Below, piece after piece: positions 46,001 to 55,000 of a stretch of 64,000 nt of DNA (position 1 is the stretch's first letter; each line of letters opens with the position of its first letter). The DNA lies in NCBI GenBank assembly GCA_019090615.1, contig JAHRVQ010000026.1, positions 30,346 through 94,345 on the forward strand. The letters run 5' to 3'. The DNA is from Pseudomonadales bacterium. GTDB lineage: Bacteria; Pseudomonadota; Gammaproteobacteria; Pseudomonadales; Azotimanducaceae. Position numbers and translations under genes: made by a program. Under the pieces are notes generated by a model. That model worked only from the letters and a program-made list of their open reading frames with translations, was not told the DNA's origin and ran no database searches.

Positions 46001-49000
46001 ATCAGGCCATTGTCGCCAAGAATGATATCGTCGCCGTCAAAGGTGTGGGCTGGGTCGCGGGCATCACCATATAGACGATCAATGCCCAGCGCATTGAAAT
46101 TGACCCCACCGAGGATAATATCATCACCGGCGTTGCCTTCAACCAGGTCCGCGCCGCCGGTATTTTCGAACTGGTCCCGGGTGGAGATCACTTGCACCGA
46201 TGAACTCAGGACGACCCGTGCATCAACGATGGCTGCGCCATTGAAGAACACATCACCATTGTCGCCAAGGATGATTTCATCACCATCTAGCCCACCGGCA
46301 TTGGCAGTCGCATTGTCACCATGAATAGTATCACCATTGGTGCCACCAATAATGAGATCGCCGCCAACATCACCGGAAATCGTATCAACTCCTCCCAGGC
46401 CATCGATGAAGCTGCGGATTAGGTCCAGGGTAAGGCGATCGCCGTCTCCCGGTGAGTAGTCATCATCACTGACATCTACATCACTCTGCCAGTCATAGTT
46501 GAACAGCAGGATGCCGTTGTCGCCGAGGATCAGATCGTCACTGTCATGGATGCCCTGATTTGCGGCATCGCCGTACAGAACATCAACACCGCCGTCGTTG
46601 ACACCACCCAAAATAATATCAGTACCAGTGTTGCCGCTGATGGTATCAGCACCGCCTGTACCATCTGACGTATCAGTCGTAGTAATGTAGTCGACCGCGT
46701 CACCCTGCACCAGCACCTGGCCTGTGAGGGTGGCAAAAAACAGGTCACCATTGTCACCGAGAATGATATCGCCGCCGTCGTCAGCACCAGCAGACGCTGT
46801 GTTATTGTCGCCATAAATAATGTCCCCGGCCTCACCACCCAGCAGGGTGTCGATACCCGCATCACCGGAGATAATGTCAATACCGCCCAGGCCATCGGCA
46901 AAGGATCGGATCAGGTCGAGCGTTGATACGTCACCATCAGACGGCGTGAAGACATTATCGGTAACGTCGGCGTCGCTCTCCCATTCATAGTTGTAGTGGA
47001 TGATCCCATTGTCGCCAAGGATCACATCGTCACCGAGGCTACCGCTTAGCACATCGACGCTGCCATTTACCCCACCATTTACCCCACCGAGGATAATGTC
47101 ATCACCCAATTCACCAAACACGGTATCAGCGCCGCCAGTCGCATTGCTGACATCGGTAGTCTGGATGTGGGACAGGCGTCCAAAGTTGGCGAGGCCCGGG
47201 GCAACGTAAACCAGCTCGCCGTTATCGCCGATAATAATATCGTCGTCATTCACACCGTCATCGGTGGCGCCGCGACCAGGACCGTGTCCTCCGGCCAGCA
47301 TAAAGTCATTGCCCATAACATTCTTGGTCGGATCACTGCCATTGTCATTGCCGTCAGCTCCCTGACCACCAATAATGACGTCTCGGCCATTATCGCCAAA
47401 CAGCGTATCGCGGAAGGTCGTGGGATCCGTGTCGATGACACTCGCGACCAATTGCAGGCGGCGCTCAAAAAATTGCATCACGCCACCATCACCGATAATG
47501 AAGTCCCGACCCACAGGTGTTTCTTCGTCGGGTGGATTGGCAATTGTGGATCGCGGATCGACATCACCCCCGGCCAGATCATCGCCGCCACCACCGAGTA
47601 TCAGGTCACCGGCTTCGCCGCCGGAGAGAATATCATTACCGTCCCCAGCGACAGGATCGGTGATGATCAGATCCAGGCTACCGGAAACATCATCAGCAGC
47701 CCCTGCATAGGCTGCAAGCAGTCCGACGTTGCCGTTTCCAATAACAAGGTCCGGATCTCCGTTGACACCGAATTTCACCACCAGGCCATCATCACCCATC
47801 ATGATATCTGCACCTACACCACCCACAACCAGATCGTTGCCAGTGCCGCCAAAGAGGATATCGGGCTCGCCCTGGCCAACAACTTCATCATTGTCGGCAT
47901 CGCCGTACATAATGTCACGGCCCCGGCCGCCGGTCATATAGTCATCACCTGCGTTACCATGCATGACATCGTCGCCGAAGGATCCGGACATGACGTCCCT
48001 GCCGGCGTTGCCGTTAATGATATCGTCCTGGCCATTACCAAACAAATTGTCATCGCCGTCATTGCCGGATATTTCATCGAAGCCACGACCGCCGACAGCA
48101 TAGTCATTACCCCCTCCAGACTCTATAGTATCGTTGGCAGCACCACCGAAGATTATGTCACTATCTGCACCGCCAAAGATCGTGTCATTGGCACCGTCAC
48201 CAAGATCGGTGCCGGAGAACCACCCAGTCAGCTCTAGCAGGATGTTCTGGATTTTTTCATCGGTGGAAGTCGCTGGATTATCATCCAATGGAGCATTTGG
48301 CACAAAATCGGCAATATCGAAGCCGCTCATATCGATATGGCCATTGGTGAGTGTGAAGTTAAATCGCCCCCCATCGCCGAGGATAATGTCGCGCCCGGCG
48401 TCACCATGGAGTTCGTCCATACCTCCACCACCAAAAATGATATCGTCAACGTCGTCATCGGCCAGGGATGCGTTGTTCATACTGCCACCGTAGACCACGT
48501 CATCGCCGTCTAGCGCCGATACCCGCGCACCTATTGACTGACTGCTGCTGTCAAGGATTTGCAAGTTACCACTATCGCCAAACAAAGTATCGTAGCCGCG
48601 TCCCCCCTCGATATGATCATTACCCTGACCGCCTTCGATGTAGTCATTCAGGTGGCTGCCGATCAGGATATCGTTGCCTCGACCACCGAGAATTATTGCA
48701 CCTGCACCGGTGGCCGGATTGATGCCGGCATTTTCGGCGAACATGATCTTGTCATCCCCGACGCCGCCCTGCAGGTTAAAGGTGATATTAGACTCATCGA
48801 AGCCAATAAATTCAATGGTGTCGTTACCTTGCCCACCGAGTCCGACAATATGGTTATAGTTGCCGGTGTACCGTTGGTTACTGGTTACGCCCAGCACGGC
48901 AGATGAAATCAGGATGTCGCCCGTACTATCGTCGTAGGTGACGGTAAAGTTCTCGTTGCCATCACTGGTATCGCCGTTGAGTCGATCGATTGCATTGGGG

Positions 49001-52000
49001 CCCATATTGAGCTGCAAGGTGCCGTTATCCAGGTCTGTGGCCAAAATGGGGGAGCGATCAAATCCAATCTCAAAATCCAGCAAAACTTCTGGACCAAAGA
49101 TATCAAAAAAGTACTCGAGCTCTACAATGCCAAGATCAATAATCAGGAATGCAAAAAATCTCGCAGACAGATCCCCACCGAAATCGAAGGGGGCCAATAC
49201 AGCATCATCACCCACCCTTTCAGCGTGCTCTATATTATTGATAATCTCACTAATATGAACGGCACCATCGTTATTGGGATCGTGCCAGTCCCAGAAAATA
49301 CGCGCCGTGATGCCGCCGCCAACGCCACCCCTGGCGACGCCAAGGTTCAGTTCGGCGGTCCCGGTGAGGGTAAACTCAAGGAATATCTCCGGAATGTCAA
49401 CGCCGGTTGTCACGTCATTGTCACTACCTGCTTCCCGGTCACCAAAGAAGAAGCCGTCAAAGATCAACCCAGGGTTGGTAAAATCGGATCTGGCGTAACG
49501 GTTAAGGCCATATGAGTCGAAGCCAAAGCTCAGGTCAAAGCCAACAAAGAAACCGGCACCGATAGAAACACCCAGAGGACCAAAAATCGTGACGAATTGA
49601 TCATAATCGAAACCCACGCCAAGGGGCGGGATATCAACCTGTACAAGGGTCACATCCTGGCCTACCAGTAGACCCAATATGCTGCTGGGGTTATCCAGGA
49701 ACGGGAAGGCAAATAAAGCGCCCGGGTCACCGATATTAAGGCTTGTAACCGCATTAAACGTTTCAGTATCCGGGCCAGGATCAGGGCTCAAGGCATTAAT
49801 AGCATCGTCGAAGCTGCCAATGGCGTCACCTGCCGTGGCCAGTAGATTATTGAATCCACCAAGCGCATCATCAATCACCTGACCAAGATCAGCATCGATA
49901 TTGAAGAGTTCCGAGACGAGTCCCGCAGCACTGCTAAGCCCGTCCAGATCCAAGTCCAGCGGATCGTAAATTTCCAACTCCCCGATTGACAGCGACAGTT
50001 GGTCTCCTGGCCCAGCGGTAAGATCATTTATCACGTCGATGACATCAAAGACACCCTCAATCCAATCGATATAGTCGATGTTGATGTCGCCAAATATAGC
50101 CGCGATATCCAGTATCGATGTGGGTCCAAATAACTGTGAAATAATAGGGATATCAGCTGACAGGAAATCAATAATTTCGTTCAGTGGTTGAGTAAATTCA
50201 CCAATCTCGTTGAGAATGTCACCAAGAAAACCGTTTAGGAAACTGGTCAAGTCAAGATTGACGTTACGATAATCGATCAACTCAAGCCCGGCCGCGACCA
50301 CATTGTCGACCAGAGCACCAGGGTCCATGGACCAGTCCATCACAAAATCAGTGGAGATTTTCGGGAATACGCCATCCAGTCCGTTAACACCGATTTCCAG
50401 GGTGAGATCAAGCAGATGATCACCGGTTGGACCACCTGCGATCATCGTCGCAACGGCAAGGTTACCAAGATCGTTGATAGCCAGAACATCCCCACCCGCT
50501 GTATTAGACAGGTCGACATCAAAGCCGAATTCGACACCGCTGCCGTTGTTATCAACGGATACCTCAAGGAATCCCAGCTCGCCACGGAACAGGTCGTTTT
50601 CTGGCATACCGACGACCAGATCAATGTTCAATTCATCTCCACCACCCTGGTTAAGAAGAATAAAGGCGCCGTCAGCTTCATTGACCCCAAGCCCGATATC
50701 GAGACTCCAGATCAGCTCAACATCAATGGGTATATCCAGGTCCATAGCCAACAATGGCACCCCAAGATCAAAGCCAAGATCAAAAGGAACGGTATAGGTC
50801 TCGCCCAGGCTGAGTGTCCACCGGACCTCATCAGGTGTGTCAAGGACCTTGCTGGCAACGACATCGAGGCCAATCCCGGAGAAGAAATCGGTAAGGAAGG
50901 TAGTTACGTCATCGGCATTAAGTTCGGTTGAATTTTCAACCAAACGTCTAAACTTCTCGACGAATTGCGCTCGGAAGTCCTCAATAAATCGCGCCCCATC
51001 GGCCAGGTTATCGCCGACGATGGGAATATCGATGCTGGTGACCGTGTCAATCACGTCCTGAATGGCTTCAAAGAAGAAGTCGGCGGTATCCGTCAACAAC
51101 AAGATATTATCGAGGGGATCAAATTCGACCACATTGTTCACAAATTCATCGACAAGGTCTTCAAGGTCAGTTAACGCAGCGGGGTCAAGCAAGGAGAATG
51201 CATCCGCAACAGCATCGTCGATCAGGGCAGTGCCACTACCTGCAATCTCGCCCAGGAATCCGGTCAGGCCCCCTGCCACGTCGAACAATGGAATGCTGAC
51301 ATCGTAAGTTTGGTCATCAATGTTCGATACAAAATCAGAGAAATTGACATTGGTTAGCGATTTCTTGTCGCCGCCAAAGTCCAGGCCACCCAGGTCAAAA
51401 TCCAGATTGATATCAACCAGAGCATCCATCACCTGCACAGGCATCTCGCCAACCTGGGCCAGAAACACCATACCGATGCCCTCAGCCCCTTCGCCAAGAA
51501 TGCTCAGTTCACCATCAAAGCCACCGTCCGGGTTGAACAGTTGCACATCGCCTGGCGTAGCCAGGTCTATGCCTATCTTGAAGCCCCAGCCTAGTTCGCC
51601 GTCAACTCTCAGAATACGGCCACTGGTTAAATTCGGCAGATTATCACCCAGTTCAATGTCGAGACCGAGCGTAGTGCTGATGGTTTCCTCAATGTCGAAG
51701 TCAAGGGTAAGGTAAAGACCATCACCGTCATCCAACAAATCGATGATCAGGCCAGTGCTGTTGTCTGCCAGACCGAAGGCGCCACGTAATGCAGCTGCCA
51801 TGCCCTGCAGGTTTAACGTTGGGATATCAACCTGGCCCGGTTCCAGTAATGTCGCCTGCTCTTCAAGTACCAGACGGGCGCTGGCTATGGCCAGATCCAC
51901 TCCTTCCTGCAGGCCGAGCAGGTCACTCACCGAGCGGTTAACGATGGGGATAATTTCCGACAGGATGGGATAGGCGGCTTCCAGCTCGCTGATCAGGTCT

Positions 52001-55000
52001 GCCAGTGATTCAAGGGCGCTGATTAGATCCACATAGCTGAAGATGGACATATCCGCCAGGGAAAACCCGCCTGCGGTGATCGCAGTAAGGTCTGTCAATA
52101 ACAATGTTGAATCAACAGCAGGGTCAGTGGCTACGTTGGGATCACCAAAGTCTGTTAGATGCAGGTTAACAACACCGTTTAAGCCATCCAGGGCATCTTC
52201 GAGCACCTGGCCAAAGCCGTGTTGATCAAACCCCGATTGCACCGTGACATCCATCGTCAACTCACCGAACTGATCAACGCTCGACACTACACCATTTACA
52301 AACCCACCGGGGACCGGCAGGGCGTCACCAATATTTCTAACATCGATAAAAAGGTCATCATCGGCAAACGTGCCGTTGACATCGAACAGTGTAAGAGTGC
52401 CATCGTCGCCATTATCTTCGACACTGAAAATGTAGGCCGTGCCGCCACTGGCGGATACTACGCGTGATCCGGCAGAGAGGTTTGCAAGCGCATTCTGCCC
52501 ATCAAAATTAAGGCTCGATAATTTCTGCACTACTGGATCAGTCGCAACCTGAATGCCGTCAGCCTGATTACCCAGGTAATTCTGGTGGATGTCCGCCTTT
52601 ATTTCTGAGAGCGTCACCTGGCTGCCAGGGGCGCCAAAATCAGCTTTAAGTTGTGAGCTGAACTGCGCCCCAAGAGTGCCATCCACCAATACATCAACGC
52701 CAACAATTCCCAGCAAGGCGCTACCTTCGACACCGCCACTATTTATTTCTGCCTCAAAGGCACCACCGAACTCGGCATTCTCAACGAAGAAGCGTTCTTC
52801 AGTGCTCAACGGGCTCTGGGACAGATTAAAACCAAAGGTGGTTGAAAACACCGTGCGGGCTTCGAAAGACACCAGTAGGTCTTCCTCCACTACGCCATCT
52901 ACACCCACAGATTTAATGGCAAACTCGCTGAAGGGCGAGAGATCGACATTAAACGCAAAGCGCTCATCGAAATCTTCTGCGATGCCAATAGACACGGTAT
53001 CGGTCGAAATCAGATCGACATCATAGGTCAATTCGTTACTTAAGACATCGTAGGTTGGGTTAATACCACCTGCAGCTTCAAACGCCACGTCACTAAATAG
53101 TGGCAGCGAAAGAAGATCGCTCAACGCCACACCCAATTCCTGAGCAGTATCATAGGCAGGGAAAGCGCCGTATTTTGGATCGCCTGGCAAATCAGGTAAC
53201 AATCGACGTTCCAGTAATCGGTTCGCATCATCCGTTGCGCCCGGGTCTTCATCGAAGATACCGTTTGGCCCCGGGTCGTAAATCAACGCATCCTCAATGA
53301 GCGCCTCGAACGACACCATATCCGTCAATACCGCTTCAGTGAATGGAATCCCGTAAAGAGAGAACTCGCCCGATTGCATGATTGAATCAAGTGCTCTACC
53401 CAAGCCACTTAACATGCCTATGAAGCTGCCTGGTTCAATCTGATTGAATTGCAACACTTCATCAAAGTTGATTAGCTCCAGAGTTTCAACCGGCACAGGA
53501 TTTGGCACCGGGATATTGCCCGGGTCTGCAGGCGGGGAATCTGGATTGACCGTAAAGTCCAGATCAAATCTGTTGGACGCAAGATCAAGGTCGGATAACG
53601 TGCCGAAGGGATCGAAGTTTGCAACGATTGCCAGATTCTGCGGATCATAATAATTCGCAGGTACATAGTCGGCACCTTTGCTGGGATCATGTATGCCGGG
53701 TAGCACTTCAACCGGAAGGACAAAGGTGATGTTTGAATCTTCACCGGTATCCGCCGTGAAGCTCGCATCCGGCACCGCATCGCTAGAATCCAGCTCTGGC
53801 CCCAGCACACCAGCATCAAATGTCAGCGTGCCAGTGATTTCGAGCGAATCCGCTGCCAGAAATTGCAGCCTGCCGCCGTTGTCTGACACCGCTACACCGG
53901 CCACATTGGCAGCAGCCAGCGCACGATCGACATCATCAATCAAATCATTGATGTCCTGATTTTCTGCGACCACACTAAATTCATTAACACCGGCATTGTC
54001 AGCCGTCAGGACGATAGCACCGGCTGATTCGGTGGCAGTTATCGCCAATCCGGCGTTGCCCAGAGCGGTATCGATCGCAGCCGCCAGTTCGGCCTGGGTG
54101 GTTCTACCATTGTCGGCTGCAACAAGGATATCCGTATCCGCGCCGTTAACCGTTACGACGAAGTGCGCGTCGTCGTTGGTATTATCAAGGCCGTCTGAAA
54201 AAGTGACATCGCCAATCGAGCTTGCTGCCGTCATGGCGAGATAGACTGCCTGATTGCCGAACCCCAGATCTGTATTGGTGACCGTATCACTGGCAGAAAT
54301 TTCTAGTGCCGAGATACTGGCATCAAGCGGTGAAAGGCTGATAACACCGCCGGTCTCGGAAGCGCTGACAAGCGCCCCAACCCCTGCGGTTGTCAGCGCC
54401 ACATTCAAATCAGCAACCAGATCTGCAACGCTTGTATTTGGATCTGGCGCCACATCACTGTCAGTGACAGCAATCGCCACTGCGGTCATGGCACCACCGC
54501 TTTGAGTAATTGTGAGTGTAAAGTCGGCGCTCACATCGCCACCTTCACTCAAACTACCTGATGGCTCCGCTGCCGACTGGGCAACCAATGGCATGAGCGT
54601 TGCGGTCTGGTTGGGATCGAAGCCAATATCTTTCCTCGCGGCATCCGCGAACCGGACACTGACCAGACTTGGCAGAGCGCCGCCTATCGACAACAGGAAA
54701 CTCACTGTTGAACCAGGCTCAAAGGTGCTCGGCGCACCCGTTGCTAACAACAGCCCATCCATTGCCAGGCTCTCAGCATCAAATCCCAGCGGCGTGACAT
54801 CCGTTGCCGCCACGGAAAATTGAACTTTATCGCCACTGAGACCAACTTCAATGAGATCATCAAGAGAGGCCGCAGCCAGCGCGGCTTCTATGTCAAGAAT
54901 GAGATCCGCATTGCTAAGGTTGCTGTCATCGTCGTCGACGTTAACCTCGGTGCTGATCCCGAGATTACCAATTCGTAGCAGAAAGCCCGTATCCTGAAGC

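Noticed and set aside
47167..48237. 356-codon open frame on the plus strand inside the giant gene, with many similar ones across 40-56 kb
   Set aside because: It is antisense to the RTX coding region, where GAT/GGC-rich codons rarely give stops on the other strand. No ribosome site and no family resemblance.
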